Positions 27,994 to 37,561 of a stretch of DNA of 64,000 nucleotides are shown here, one piece after another. Made by a program: the position numbers and the translations under genes. The first letter of the stretch is position 1. Every line of letters begins with the position of its first letter. Location: NCBI RefSeq assembly GCF_000964795.1, contig NZ_LANX01000001.1, positions 992,001 to 1,056,000 of the forward strand. Reading direction: 5' to 3'. A model generated the notes under the pieces. That model did no database searches and was not told where the DNA came from. It worked only from the letters and a program-made list of their open reading frames with translations. Source of the DNA: Candidatus Neoehrlichia procyonis str. RAC413 (lineage in GTDB: Bacteria > Pseudomonadota > Alphaproteobacteria > Rickettsiales > Anaplasmataceae).

Positions 27994-28788
27994 GTGGTGT
28001 ATAAAAACATAGTTATTCATAATAAAGAAGATTTCGAATCCATGCGTAAAGCTGGTCAACTTGCAGCTGAGGTTCTTGATTTTATTACTTCTTATATTAG
28101 GCCGGGTGTTTCCACGAATATGCTTAATGACTTATGCCATGAGTTTATTATATGTGCTGGAGCTATTCCTGCACCTTTAGGGTATAGGGGTTATCCTAAA
28201 TCTATTTGTACGTCAAAGAATTATGTTGTTTGTCATGGCATTCCTGATGATGAGTTATTAAAAGATGGGGACATACTAAATGTAGATGTTACTGTTATAT
28301 TAAATGGATGGCATGGTGATACAAGTAGAATGTATTGGGTTGGAGAGCCATCAATTAAAGCAAAACGTCTTTGTGAAGCGACCTATAATGCGTTATTATC
28401 TGCAATACAGCAAGTTAAGCCAGGTAATAAATTTAACCAGATTGGATTAGCTATAGAAGGTGTTATAAAAAAGTATGGTTATTCTATAGTACGAGACTAC
28501 TGTGGTCATGGATTAGGAAGAAAGTTTCATGCTAGTCCCAATATTATGCATTATTATGATGCAGATAATGATTGCGTTATGCAAGAGGGAATGTTCTTTA
28601 CAATAGAACCTATGATTAATGCAGGAAAATATTACACTATGCTTAGTCAACATGATAAATGGACGGTGATTACTAGAGATTTTTCGTTATCTGCACAATT
28701 TGAACATTCATTAGGCGTTACGGAAGATGGTGTTGAGATATTTACAAGTTCTCCAAAGGGACTTGATTTTCCACCATATAAGTTATGA
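27994..28788 (+). CDS. map: Methionine aminopeptidase type I
   Basis: Map removes the initiator methionine from nascent proteins. The 264-aa pita-bread-fold enzyme shows the five metal ligands in order: D in NVDVTVILNGWHGD (two Asp), H in YCGHGLGRKFH, E in FTIEPMIN, and E in QFEHSLGV. Length is typical of type I. It starts at a GTG at 27994, 9 bases after sucB; a second GTG follows at once and could also serve. Confidence 0.95.
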   Translation: MVYKNIVIHNKEDFESMRKAGQLAAEVLDFITSYIRPGVSTNMLNDLCHEFIICAGAIPAPLGYRGYPKSICTSKNYVVCHGIPDDELLKDGDILNVDVTVILNGWHGDTSRMYWVGEPSIKAKRLCEATYNALLSAIQQVKPGNKFNQIGLAIEGVIKKYGYSIVRDYCGHGLGRKFHASPNIMHYYDADNDCVMQEGMFFTIEPMINAGKYYTMLSQHDKWTVITRDFSLSAQFEHSLGVTEDGVEIFTSSPKGLDFPPYKL

Positions 28789-28957
28789 TATTATGTCTTT
28801 AAAGCATTGTGTTTTAGAAATGCAGTATGGATAATCAGTAATATGCCTATAGGGCTGAGTAGGTTCTACTGTATTTATGTAAGTAGTATTTCATGTGTTA
28901 TTTATATAATGGCTGTATTTTTGTGTGGTTAAATGAATATTTAACATAAGTAGTTTT

Positions 28958-29809
28958 ATGATTACAATATCATCTTTACTGCGTGAAGCAGTGAAAATAT
29001 TGCATAATGCTCGTATTGATAATCCACAATTTGATGTGGAAATATTAATGCAATATACTTTAAATATAGAACGTGCAACTATTATTGTAAATTCGAATTT
29101 TCCTGTTTGTCGTAGTAAGTTAAAAGTATTTTGGCAGGCAATAGAACAGCGTGCTAATAGAGTTCCTGTTTCTCAGATTATAGGTAAACGTGAATTTTGG
29201 AGTAAAGAATTTGTAGTTAACGCTAATGTGTTAGATCCTCGACCAGAAACAGAAACGATAATTTCATCTACCTTTGAAATATATAAAACTAAAAATAGTA
29301 GGATTACTATTGCAGATTTGGGTACAGGTACGGGTTGTATTATGATAACATTATTATCTCACTATCATAATGCGGTTGGTGTTGCTTTTGAAAAAAATGT
29401 TAAAACTTATAGGATAGCATATGAAAATTTGAAGCGTCATAAAGTATATAGTAGAACAAAGTTATTGTTATCTTCTTGGATAGAATGTGAGGGGGAATTT
29501 GATCTAATAGTAAGCAATCCTCCATATATTAAAAGATCTAAAATTTCAAGTTTGCAACCAGAAGTAAAATTATATGAACCATTTGTAGCTTTAGATGGTG
29601 GTCCTATAGGGATAGAAAATTATATTCAAATTTTTCAAGTAATTAAAAGGTGTTTAAAACACAATGGTAAAGCTATTTTGGAAATAGGAGAAGATCAAGT
29701 TCAAATTCATAGGATAGTGCCAAATTATGGATTGATTTTTTGTAATTATGTGTATGACTTGTGTGGAAAAAAACGTTGTATAATATTAAGTAATTCTGCT
29801 AAAACATAA
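28958..29809 (+). CDS. prmC: Peptide chain release factor N5-glutamine methyltransferase
   Basis: PrmC methylates the GGQ glutamine of release factors RF1 and RF2. The 283-aa protein has an N-terminal helical domain and then the linker FWSKEFVVNANVLDPRPETE. The Rossmann methyltransferase motif is IADLGTGTGCI, and the catalytic NPPY at 187-190 (SNPPYIKR) marks N5-glutamine methyltransferases. C-terminal GKAILEIGEDQ is also typical. Length is normal. Confidence 0.93.
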   Translation: MITISSLLREAVKILHNARIDNPQFDVEILMQYTLNIERATIIVNSNFPVCRSKLKVFWQAIEQRANRVPVSQIIGKREFWSKEFVVNANVLDPRPETETIISSTFEIYKTKNSRITIADLGTGTGCIMITLLSHYHNAVGVAFEKNVKTYRIAYENLKRHKVYSRTKLLLSSWIECEGEFDLIVSNPPYIKRSKISSLQPEVKLYEPFVALDGGPIGIENYIQIFQVIKRCLKHNGKAILEIGEDQVQIHRIVPNYGLIFCNYVYDLCGKKRCIILSNSAKT

Positions 29810-30533
29810 TTGATTTATTTATAACAAAGTTATAAGAATATTATTACATTTATATTTAAGAAGATTGTAAAAAGTAGTTCATAGTTAATAAATGTAGTTT
29901 TGAAGTGCTAATATATTAAGTTATGATTTTATGTATTAATGCTTTATACTACGTTTATAATTACATACATAAAGTATAATTTTTGATATATAAGAATTAT
30001 TACGTTATTGTATAATAGTTTTGCCTTTATTATGTTTTCAATAATATGACAATATAATAAAGTTTGAGGAATGTGTATGAATAGGTATAATAAGTTGAGT
30101 GATAATAGTTTTTTATCTTTATTATGTTTTGGCAATGCGATAATATAATCAAGCTTTAGGAAAAGAGTAAGATATTCGTATTAATTGTGTCTATGTGTGC
30201 ACTATGTAACCTATATGGCTTTAGCTTGGTTATGTAAGCTTATTATTTTATTACACGTAACTAATATTTATTGTTGTTGAGTGTCAAATATATAGCAATA
30301 AATCATATTGAATTAAGTTTATTAAATGGTATACAGTAGGAATGCTAAAATATAGGTAGAGTTAGGTATATGTGATTTTAAACATTATTATAATAGTATT
30401 TTTGTATTGAAATAGTGGTTATATTACAAAATTTATTGTAGTGATGCTAAAGTGTATTTGTATTCAGACTTAGTAGTCTGTGTGTTATATAAGCGCTGTG
30501 TATATTAAGACTTGTTTGTTTTGTAAGGAATAT
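29810..30533. other. Gene-less stretch between prmC and grxC (convergent)
   Basis: This is 724 bases with stops in all frames. It contains the two-copy repeat at 30010-30161. No clear terminator hairpin was found. Confidence 0.4.
30010..30161. repeat. Degenerate two-copy repeat, offset about 90 bases
   Basis: Copy 1 (30010-30070) and copy 2 (30100-30161) share ATAATAGTTTT, CTTTATTATGTTTT, then (G/T)A(C/T)AATATAAT and a closing A(A)GTTTGAGGA or AAGCTTTAGGA. Both are non-coding. Confidence 0.7.
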
Positions 30534-30779
30534 CTATAATTTAATGGTACCGGATTCATATGCTGCGTATAAATCATCACAGCCTCCTATATGTTTTCCG
30601 TCAATGAATATTTGGGGAACAGTCATACTGCCACCTGAATTTCTGATCATTTCATTACGTGCTTGATCATTATCTGTAATGTCAATTTCTTTAAAAGGAA
30701 CTTTTTTTTTATTGAATAAAACCTTGGCTTTAGTACAATATGGGCAGAAGCTTTTAGTATATATTACGATTTTTGGCAT
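30534..30779 (-). CDS. grxC: Glutaredoxin 3 (GrxC type)
   Basis: This is a small dithiol oxidoreductase that uses glutathione to reduce protein disulfides. The 81-aa protein has the active site C12-P-Y-C15, the glutathione-binding TVPQIFIDG near 53-61, and GGCDDLYA near the end. It is exactly the size of bacterial Grx3. It is divergent from ribF with a 74-base gap. Confidence 0.95.
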   Translation of the reverse strand: MPKIVIYTKSFCPYCTKAKVLFNKKKVPFKEIDITDNDQARNEMIRNSGGSMTVPQIFIDGKHIGGCDDLYAAYESGTIKL

Positions 30780-30853
30780 TTGACTATCCTGTATAACTAA
30801 AATGGTAAATGATTACTTATTATCAAAGTTGTTGATGTAATGTAAAGTTAAAT

Positions 30854-31774
30854 ATGAAAGTATTGTATGGTTATCATGGAGATGTAGATGTTGTACTTGC
30901 ATTTGGAAATTTTGATGGGGTACATTTAGGTCATGGTGCAGTTTTTTCTAAAATAAAAGATATATCGCATAAGCAAAGTATATCATCTGCTGTTATAACT
31001 TTTATACCTCATACAGAAGTTTTTTTACGAAACAAAACAAATTTTCTTTTATCAAATTTTGAACAAAAAGTAAAATTAATAACGCAGCATGAGGTAGATT
31101 ATTTATATGTCGTTGAGTTCAATAAAGACTTTTCACAAATATTACCAGAAGATTTTATTACTAAAATACTGGTTGATGGTTGTAAAATGAAGCATATTGT
31201 TGTAGGACACGATTGTGTATTTGGGTATAAAGGTATGGGTAGCATAGGGTTACTACATGCTTACTCACAGATATACGGTTATGATGTTACAGAAATTAAT
31301 CCTTTAACTAAAAATGGAATATTGTGTTCGTCGTCTTCAATTAGAAAGTGTTTACATTCTGGTGATATAGAATTAGCTAATCAATTGTTAGGTAGAGCAT
31401 ATCAGATTAATGGTAGAATTTTTAGAGGATTAGGTAGAGGAAAGACATTGGGATTTCCAACAATTAATGTTAGGATAGAGGACTTTTTAGTTCCTAAATT
31501 TGGGGTTTATGCTGCACGTATAAAGATTAACGATTATAGTGATAAATGGTTTAATGGTGTTGTTAATATAGGAATAAGACCGACATTTTGTGATATAGAG
31601 TGTCCTATATTAGAAATGTATATTTTTGATTTTTGTAGTAATATTTATGAAAAAGAGGTAAGCATTGAACTACTAGGTTTTATACGTTCTGAGAAAAAAT
31701 TTGATACTGTTAATCAGTTAGTAGACCAAATAAAGTGTGATATTGAAAAAGTAAAAGTTAATTATCTATTATGA
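30854..31774 (+). CDS. ribF: Bifunctional riboflavin kinase / FAD synthetase
   Basis: RibF phosphorylates riboflavin and adenylylates FMN to FAD. The 306-aa protein has an N-terminal nucleotidyltransferase domain (GNFDGVHLGHG near 17-27, with the HxGH motif), VGHDCVFGYKGMGS and CSSSSIRK. The C-terminal flavokinase domain has GRGKTLGFPTINV and FNGVVNIGIRPTF. Its stop overlaps the lspA start (ATGA), so the two genes are translationally coupled. Confidence 0.95.
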   Translation: MKVLYGYHGDVDVVLAFGNFDGVHLGHGAVFSKIKDISHKQSISSAVITFIPHTEVFLRNKTNFLLSNFEQKVKLITQHEVDYLYVVEFNKDFSQILPEDFITKILVDGCKMKHIVVGHDCVFGYKGMGSIGLLHAYSQIYGYDVTEINPLTKNGILCSSSSIRKCLHSGDIELANQLLGRAYQINGRIFRGLGRGKTLGFPTINVRIEDFLVPKFGVYAARIKINDYSDKWFNGVVNIGIRPTFCDIECPILEMYIFDFCSNIYEKEVSIELLGFIRSEKKFDTVNQLVDQIKCDIEKVKVNYLL

Positions 31775-32238
31775 AGTTTTTTATTAACATTATATTGATA
31801 AGTTTAGTAATTGTGCTTGATCAAGGCAGTAAATGGTATGTTATGAAAGTACTGCATTATGATCAAGTAATTACATTATGTAAGCATTTGAATATAGTAA
31901 TGGTATGGAATTCTGGTATTAGTTTTGGTATGTTTAGTATTATGAAAAATAGTAATATTATTTTTTCGATATTATCATGCTTTATAGTGACAATATTATT
32001 GTATTTTTCGTTTAAATTAAAAAGTAATTGTAGGTTTATTATTGCTGTTATCATTGGTGGGGCTTTGGGAAATCTGATTGATAGATTAAGATTTGGAGCA
32101 GTTTTTGATTTTATAGATATACATGTGGTAGATTGGCATTGGCCTGCATTTAATATTGCAGATGCGGTTATAGTATGTGGAGTAATGACTTTACTTTGTA
32201 AAAGTTTTATAAATGCAGAAAATAATAATGCACAGTAA
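31771..32238 (+). CDS. lspA: Lipoprotein signal peptidase
   Basis: LspA is an aspartyl protease that removes signal peptides from prolipoproteins in the inner membrane. The 155-aa, four-helix protein has the catalytic aspartates in GALGNLIDRLRFGAVFDFI (D113) and FNIADAVI (D131), plus VLDQGSKW near residue 17 and WNSGISFG near 47. Length is typical. It overlaps ribF by four bases. Confidence 0.95.
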   Translation: MKFFINIILISLVIVLDQGSKWYVMKVLHYDQVITLCKHLNIVMVWNSGISFGMFSIMKNSNIIFSILSCFIVTILLYFSFKLKSNCRFIIAVIIGGALGNLIDRLRFGAVFDFIDIHVVDWHWPAFNIADAVIVCGVMTLLCKSFINAENNNAQ

Positions 32239-32445
32239 TATTCAATATCAAAAAATGTAATGTAATGCTATAAAGTTTGTGAGATTATTCAGGTATAGTG
32301 TATTCGGTTATGTATGCCAGGTATATATTTGGTGAATTAATAACTTTGCTTTATGAATATACGATATTGAAAAAGTTTATGTGATAATAATAAATAGGTT
32401 GTACACAATTTGGCTAAATTGTATATTATCTAGAAAACATTTATC

Positions 32446-33774
32446 TTGTATTTAATGTATAGGTTATTATTTATGATGATGCGGGTTGTGTTTATATTGT
32501 TGTATGTTATTTGTGTTTGTGATGTTGCGCTGTCCTTAGATAAAAAGATTTTACATCATACAAAACTTGATAATGGAATGGAAGTTTATGTGCTTCCTAA
32601 TAACCGCGTACCAGTTGTAATGCATATGGTAATATATAAAGTTGGTGGCGTTGATGATCCTTATGGGTACTCTGGATTAGCACATTTTTTTGAGCACTTA
32701 ATGTTTAGTGGTACAAATAATTTTGCAGATTTTGCATCTACTATTAATGATATTGGTGGTGAATTTAATGCTATGACTTCATCTTATAGTACTATTTATT
32801 ATGAATTAGTAGGTAAGCAGTATTTACCGCTTGTTATGCAAATTGAGTCTGATAGGATGCATAATTTAAAAATTACAGATAAAGCTATGAAACGTGAACG
32901 GAGTGTAGTATTAGAAGAAAGAAAAATGCGTACTGATAGCAATCCCTATGGTGTAATAACTGAAGAAATGATAAGGGCTTTCTATCGTAATGGTTATGGG
33001 AGGCCGACTGTTGGTTGGGAGCATGAAATAAAAAACTTTAATAGAGAAAAAGCTGAGAAGTTCTATAATACATATTACAATCCTAATAATGCTATTTTGT
33101 TTGTATCAGGTGATGTGAATTTTGAGGATGTAGTTAAATTATCAAAAAAATATTATGGTAGCATAAGCAATAGAGCATCAGCTGTTAAACGTATACCTCA
33201 ATTAGAACCTTCTCATAAAACTGATATTGCTGTAACACTACGCAATAGTTCAGTAAAAAGCCCAGAAATATTTATTACTTATAAAGCTCCAAGTATTATT
33301 ACCGGTGATAATTATCACATTATGTATTTAGTTGCTGATTTATTGGGGAATAATGCATTTGGAAGTTTGTATAATGCATTAGTATTGAAAGAATTAGCAA
33401 CTAGCGTATCAGTATCATGTAATCTAGACGAATATAGTGATGGATTTATTACTATTCATGCGATACCTAAAAGTGGCATATCTCTTAAAAGAATAGAGCG
33501 TGAAATTGATGATACTATAAAACTTGGGTTTGAAAAAGACGATGCTTTTTTTCGGTTAAAAAAAACGAATACTACAGCAAACATAGTATATGCTTTAGAT
33601 GGGCTTAAAGCTATTTCATTTTTTTATGCTAACAATTTAGCATTAGGAGTACCTTTAGTAGATGTACAAGATTTTATTGTAAAAATGAAGAATATAAGTG
33701 AAGAAGATGTTGATGCTGCAATGAAAAGCACCTTTAATGGTGCAAAATTAGTAGGATATTTATTACCTAAATAA
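32446..33774 (+). CDS. M16 family zinc metallopeptidase (catalytic partner)
   Basis: This is a 442-aa pitrilysin/processing-peptidase-type enzyme. It has a signal-like helix (about 12-31), the inverted zinc motif H80-F-F-E83-H84 in LAHFFEHLMFSGT, and the distal glutamate near 157 in VVLEERKMRTD. It is followed after 11 bases by a second M16 protein lacking the zinc site. The pair resembles the beta/alpha arrangement of mitochondrial processing peptidase and the paired bacterial M16 proteases. It is predicted periplasmic; the substrates are unknown. Confidence 0.92.
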   Translation: MYLMYRLLFMMMRVVFILLYVICVCDVALSLDKKILHHTKLDNGMEVYVLPNNRVPVVMHMVIYKVGGVDDPYGYSGLAHFFEHLMFSGTNNFADFASTINDIGGEFNAMTSSYSTIYYELVGKQYLPLVMQIESDRMHNLKITDKAMKRERSVVLEERKMRTDSNPYGVITEEMIRAFYRNGYGRPTVGWEHEIKNFNREKAEKFYNTYYNPNNAILFVSGDVNFEDVVKLSKKYYGSISNRASAVKRIPQLEPSHKTDIAVTLRNSSVKSPEIFITYKAPSIITGDNYHIMYLVADLLGNNAFGSLYNALVLKELATSVSVSCNLDEYSDGFITIHAIPKSGISLKRIEREIDDTIKLGFEKDDAFFRLKKTNTTANIVYALDGLKAISFFYANNLALGVPLVDVQDFIVKMKNISEEDVDAAMKSTFNGAKLVGYLLPK

Positions 33775-33785
33775 GAGGTATAATT

Positions 33786-35129
33786 ATGATTAGAAAGTAT
33801 GTTTATGCTTTTGTAATTAGTTTAATAGTGTATACTACTGGTAGTAGTGCTAGTGGATTTAAAATAGATGTAAAAGATGCTGTTACTTTAAATGGTATAA
33901 AATATTGGTATGTTCAAAATAAAGAATTACCAATAGTATCATTGTCTATAGCATTTAAAAAAGCAGGTTATGCATATGATCCACAAGGTAAACAGGGTAT
34001 TGCTTCGTTGATAACTAGTGTAATAACAGAAGACTTGAGAGGTCCTGGTCAGCTTCCTATGAAATTAAAATTAGCTTATGATGGAGTAGACATTACTTTT
34101 TCTGTAGATCGTGAAAATTTTTATGTTCATTTAAAAACTTTATCTGAAAATCTTGATATTGCCTTATCACATTTATATTATTGTTTAACTGAAAGTGTTG
34201 TTTTTACAGATGCACTAGATAGGATAAAAGGTCAGCAAAGAGCGACCTTGAAACGTTTATCATCATATCCAGATTTAGTTGCTGCTTATGGACTGAATAA
34301 AATGTTATTTGGTAATCATCCGTATTCTTATAATAAGTATGGAACTGAAGAAACCATAAATAATGTGGATGTACATGATATTGCAAATTATATTAAAAAT
34401 AAATTTAATACGAATCAAATGGTTATAGGAGTTACAGGAAATTTTGAAGTTGAAGCTTTATCTAAGGCAATAGATCATTGTTTTTCAGAGTTAAATGTTA
34501 ATGTTGTTGAAATGGAGAGTACTGATATTGATCAAGCGGTATTTAAAAATAATTTAAAGGGTTATATTTATATGGATACTCCACAAAGTGTTATTATGAT
34601 TGCTCAAAGTGGTATATCTTATGGTCATCCGGATTACTATGCAGTATATTTGTTAAATCATATTATAGGAGGATTGCCTTTAAATTCAATTTTGATGAAG
34701 AAGTTGCGTGATAATTTAGGTATTACGTATAGGATATATAGTTATTTAAGTAATGATAATCATTGTGATGAGTGGATAAGTGTTTTATATACAGATGATT
34801 CGACAGTAGATAAAGGTGTTTCTGTATTACTAGATACTATACGTGATATTAAGAAAAATGGTGTTAATAAAGATATGTTTAATATGGCAAAATCTAGTAT
34901 TACAAATGCTTTCGTATTCTCATTGCTAAATGCAGATAATACTGCTAAGTTATTAATGAATACTCAGTTAAGAGGATTAGATGTAAATTATTTAAATAAG
35001 CGTAATTCTTACTTTGATGCGGTTACTTTAAATGATGTTAATAGAGTGGCAAAAAGCTTTCTTTCCAATGAATTATCGATAATTGAGGTAGGTAGAAATA
35101 ATCATTTTAAAGGTAAAGTTATAAATTGA
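33786..35129 (+). CDS. M16 family peptidase-like protein without zinc site
   Basis: This 447-aa protein has a signal peptide (about 1-23, ending GSSAS). Its fold matches M16 proteases along its length, but where the HxxEH motif should be it reads YDPQGKQGIASLITSVIT, with no metal ligands. The C-terminal half keeps the M16 GGLPLNSILMKKLRD signature. It probably forms a heterodimer with the upstream active subunit and serves in substrate binding. Spacing of 11 bases supports one operon. Confidence 0.88.
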   Translation: MIRKYVYAFVISLIVYTTGSSASGFKIDVKDAVTLNGIKYWYVQNKELPIVSLSIAFKKAGYAYDPQGKQGIASLITSVITEDLRGPGQLPMKLKLAYDGVDITFSVDRENFYVHLKTLSENLDIALSHLYYCLTESVVFTDALDRIKGQQRATLKRLSSYPDLVAAYGLNKMLFGNHPYSYNKYGTEETINNVDVHDIANYIKNKFNTNQMVIGVTGNFEVEALSKAIDHCFSELNVNVVEMESTDIDQAVFKNNLKGYIYMDTPQSVIMIAQSGISYGHPDYYAVYLLNHIIGGLPLNSILMKKLRDNLGITYRIYSYLSNDNHCDEWISVLYTDDSTVDKGVSVLLDTIRDIKKNGVNKDMFNMAKSSITNAFVFSLLNADNTAKLLMNTQLRGLDVNYLNKRNSYFDAVTLNDVNRVAKSFLSNELSIIEVGRNNHFKGKVIN

Positions 35130-35618
35130 ATATAATTTTTCTGTTATTAGAAGCTGTGATAATTTTAAGGGTTAGAATTTTTATTATGTAGTAAGTAATA
35201 CTTAACTTTTAGAAGTGAATTTTATATCTAATGCATAAAGGTAGTTGTCAAGCAAGTGCTGCTAGAAAAATGACAAAGCTAATGTTAGAAATGTATAATT
35301 GTTCTAAATAAGGCACTAACTATATAAATCTATGTGCAAATAATTATGAAAAAGTATTATTTGCGTCTTTACGGAGAGATACAATAATTCACTAAAAATG
35401 GGTTGCTTTATAAACAATTAATTATAAATATATATCTTTGTAGAGTTTTAAACTTAGCACGTTTACATTATTATAAGATGCTTTTAGTTTTAAAATTACA
35501 TCAAAGCTTAGTATGCACAAATAAAATATTTCATAATAAAATAATGAATCACCATAAAACATAAATACACAATTATGTTACTATCTACTAATAACATGAT
35601 ATCATATGCCTAATATAC
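35130..35618. other. Gene-less stretch before ctaG
   Basis: This is 489 bases. It has a 26-codon frame at 35231-35311 which I do not call. No repeat, hairpin or promoter is strong enough to list. Confidence 0.35.
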
Positions 35619-36179
35619 TTGAAAATTTTATCAATGATGAAAAATAGTACTATATTAACATTTTTATTGTTAATAACGATGTCAATGATTTGTTTAGTAT
35701 GTGCATCTGTACCATTGTATAGAATATATTGCAAAGCTACAGGATACGGTGGAACAACTCAAAAAACTTCCTTGTTTAATAATAAGCTAAAAGTGGGAAA
35801 AAAAGAAATAAGGGTTAGGTTCAATGCTGATATTAATAACTTATCTTGGTCATTTTATCCAGAATTACCTTATGTTATTGTGAAACCTGGAGAACAGACA
35901 TTAATTTTTTACAAGGCAGAAAACTTACTAAATGTTTCTACTACTGGTATAGCCGTATACAACGTTACTCCCTATAAAGTTGGAAAGTATTTTAATAAGG
36001 TGGCATGCTTTTGCTTTTCAAAACAAACCTTATCTCCTAAACAAAAAACTGTGATGCCAGTTGCATTTTTTATAGACCCCAATATAGAAGATGACCCTAA
36101 CACTTCAGATACAGATACTATAACCTTATCTTATACTTTTTTTAAATATAAAGAAGACAACGACACAGATAAAAAATAA
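35619..36179 (+). CDS. ctaG: Cytochrome c oxidase assembly protein CtaG/Cox11
   Basis: Cox11 delivers copper to the CuB site of cytochrome c oxidase subunit I. The 186-aa protein has one N-terminal membrane helix (about 13-31), then VPLYRIYCKATGYGGTTQK, WSFYPE, and the copper-binding CFCF motif in KVACFCFSKQ near 131-134. FYIDP-like AFFIDPNIEDDP closes the domain. The listed start is a TTG at 35619; an ATG at 35634 would remove five residues and is a good alternative. The C-terminal tail is charged and not conserved. Confidence 0.92.
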   Translation: MKILSMMKNSTILTFLLLITMSMICLVCASVPLYRIYCKATGYGGTTQKTSLFNNKLKVGKKEIRVRFNADINNLSWSFYPELPYVIVKPGEQTLIFYKAENLLNVSTTGIAVYNVTPYKVGKYFNKVACFCFSKQTLSPKQKTVMPVAFFIDPNIEDDPNTSDTDTITLSYTFFKYKEDNDTDKK

Positions 36180-36207
36180 TTAACTATATTTTACTTGTAT
36201 AATAATC

Positions 36208-36398
36208 TATATTTTTACTTTTTAACATTAATTCTGTTGTTTTTTGTTAGTAAAATTTTACTGTAATATTTGTTGCTAGATATATTTTATATTTCTTAAA
36301 TGTAAATTTATTTTATAGATTAAGTTTGTTTGTATATTTTTTTTAACATTAATTCTGCTGCTTTTTGTTCAGCAGACTTTTTACTATTACCTGTTGCT
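36208..36398 (-). repeat. Degenerate duplication of the rnc 3' end
   Basis: The end of rnc (36332-36398) and a copy in the gap beyond its stop (36208-36278) share TTTTTAACATTAATTCTG on the plus strand, then (C/T)TG(C/T)TTTTTGTT and later TTGTTGCT or TGTTGCT. The offset is about 122 bases. The outer copy has several indels and is non-coding. Confidence 0.75.
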
Positions 36399-36988
36399 GT
36401 TGCTGTTCCATAATGTGATAAGCTAACTTCTACTGTAAAAACTGGACAATGATCTGATCCAGACTTATTTATTACACAATAATAAGGTGTTGATAATTCT
36501 TGTGTCTGTGCCCATTCTTGCAGCTTTGTTTTTGCATCCTGAGGAGGAAATGGCATACATCTAGCAGATGACTCCCAATGTTGTAAGATAAATTCTTTAG
36601 CTGGTTGTATTCCTCCGTCTATATATATTGCTCCAATTAGTGCTTCTAGTGCGTTTTCTAAGTTATTTAAGTTCTCTTTTCCACCACAAGCTTTTTCTCC
36701 TGCTGACATTATTATAAATTGTCCTAGATTAAGAGATTGTGCTATCTCTACTATTTTACCTTTACATACTAAAGCATTCTTTCTTTTTGCAAGACTACCT
36801 TCATTTTCTAAGGGAAAGATGTGAAAAAGCATTTCAGAGATAACCATATTGAGTACTGTATCACCTAAAAATTCTAAGCGCTCATAGTTTATATTGCGTT
36901 TTTGTAAAGTACTGGGGTGAGTTAAGGCCTCGTATAATAATTCTTTATTTTTAAATTGGTATTTTATAGATTTTAGTATGTTACTCAT
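36320..36988 (-). CDS. rnc: Ribonuclease III
   Basis: RNase III cuts double-stranded RNA and matures rRNA. The 222-aa protein has the signature ERLEFLGDTVLN (36-47) with catalytic D43, E115 in EALIGAIYIDGG, and a C-terminal double-stranded RNA-binding domain (about 150-220, KTKLQEWAQ then GNSKKSAEQKAAELM). It is the last gene of the minus-strand run hflK-hflC-htrA-lolA-rnc, 3 bases after lolA. Confidence 0.95.
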   Translation of the reverse strand: MSNILKSIKYQFKNKELLYEALTHPSTLQKRNINYERLEFLGDTVLNMVISEMLFHIFPLENEGSLAKRKNALVCKGKIVEIAQSLNLGQFIIMSAGEKACGGKENLNNLENALEALIGAIYIDGGIQPAKEFILQHWESSARCMPFPPQDAKTKLQEWAQTQELSTPYYCVINKSGSDHCPVFTVEVSLSHYGTATATGNSKKSAEQKAAELMLKKIYKQT

Positions 36989-36991
36989 AAC

Positions 36992-37561
36992 TTAATTTAG
37001 TTCAACATGAAATTCTTTTTTAGATATAGGCTGATTAGTAATTATATTGTTGAATTTAATAATTGTGTTCTGTTGTGATGGGCTACTTATACTTAACTCA
37101 GTAATAGCAATGGGAATTTTATTAAATGTTACTTTAATAATAGAATTTGTATTAAAATCTTTTATAGTAGCTGTTTCTATGTTTGCGTAGCTAGTGATAT
37201 TTACACAGTTGATATTTGGTATACTACTGATATTATTACTCAGTAAATCAAGTATTGCATTATTGACTGGAGCATAGGTATATTCTTTAAGCTCTTTGTC
37301 ATAATATGTAATTACCTTTTTTTTAATCACTATGGAGATATGGGTAGGTGGATAATAATTCCATTTTAAAAAACCAGGCTTTAACATTATAACAAAACCA
37401 TGTTGTATAGAATTTGGATTAATTTGTGTAAAATTAGCTTTAAATGATAATATTCTGTTAAATAATTCATGACATTTTGCATTATGTGATATTGCACTAC
37501 CAATAACATTATTGGGAAGAATGGCAACAGCAGCTAATATTACAGATATTATTAATCGCAT
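36992..37561 (-). CDS. lolA: LolA-like outer-membrane lipoprotein carrier protein
   Basis: LolA ferries lipoproteins across the periplasm. The 189-aa protein has a signal peptide (about 1-21, ending VIGSA) and the LolA start FKANFTQ with KPGFLKWNYYPP, which corresponds to the usual RPGRFRWDY segment. This is the region that lines the lipid-binding cavity. Its ATG shares a base with the htrA stop (TAATG). Similarity is clear in the first half and weak in the second. Confidence 0.82.
   Translation of the reverse strand: MRLIISVILAAVAILPNNVIGSAISHNAKCHELFNRILSFKANFTQINPNSIQHGFVIMLKPGFLKWNYYPPTHISIVIKKKVITYYDKELKEYTYAPVNNAILDLLSNNISSIPNINCVNITSYANIETATIKDFNTNSIIKVTFNKIPIAITELSISSPSQQNTIIKFNNIITNQPISKKEFHVELN

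Noticed and set aside
35231-35311. 26-codon frame before ctaG
   Set aside because: Too short, no ribosome-binding site, no recognisable motif.
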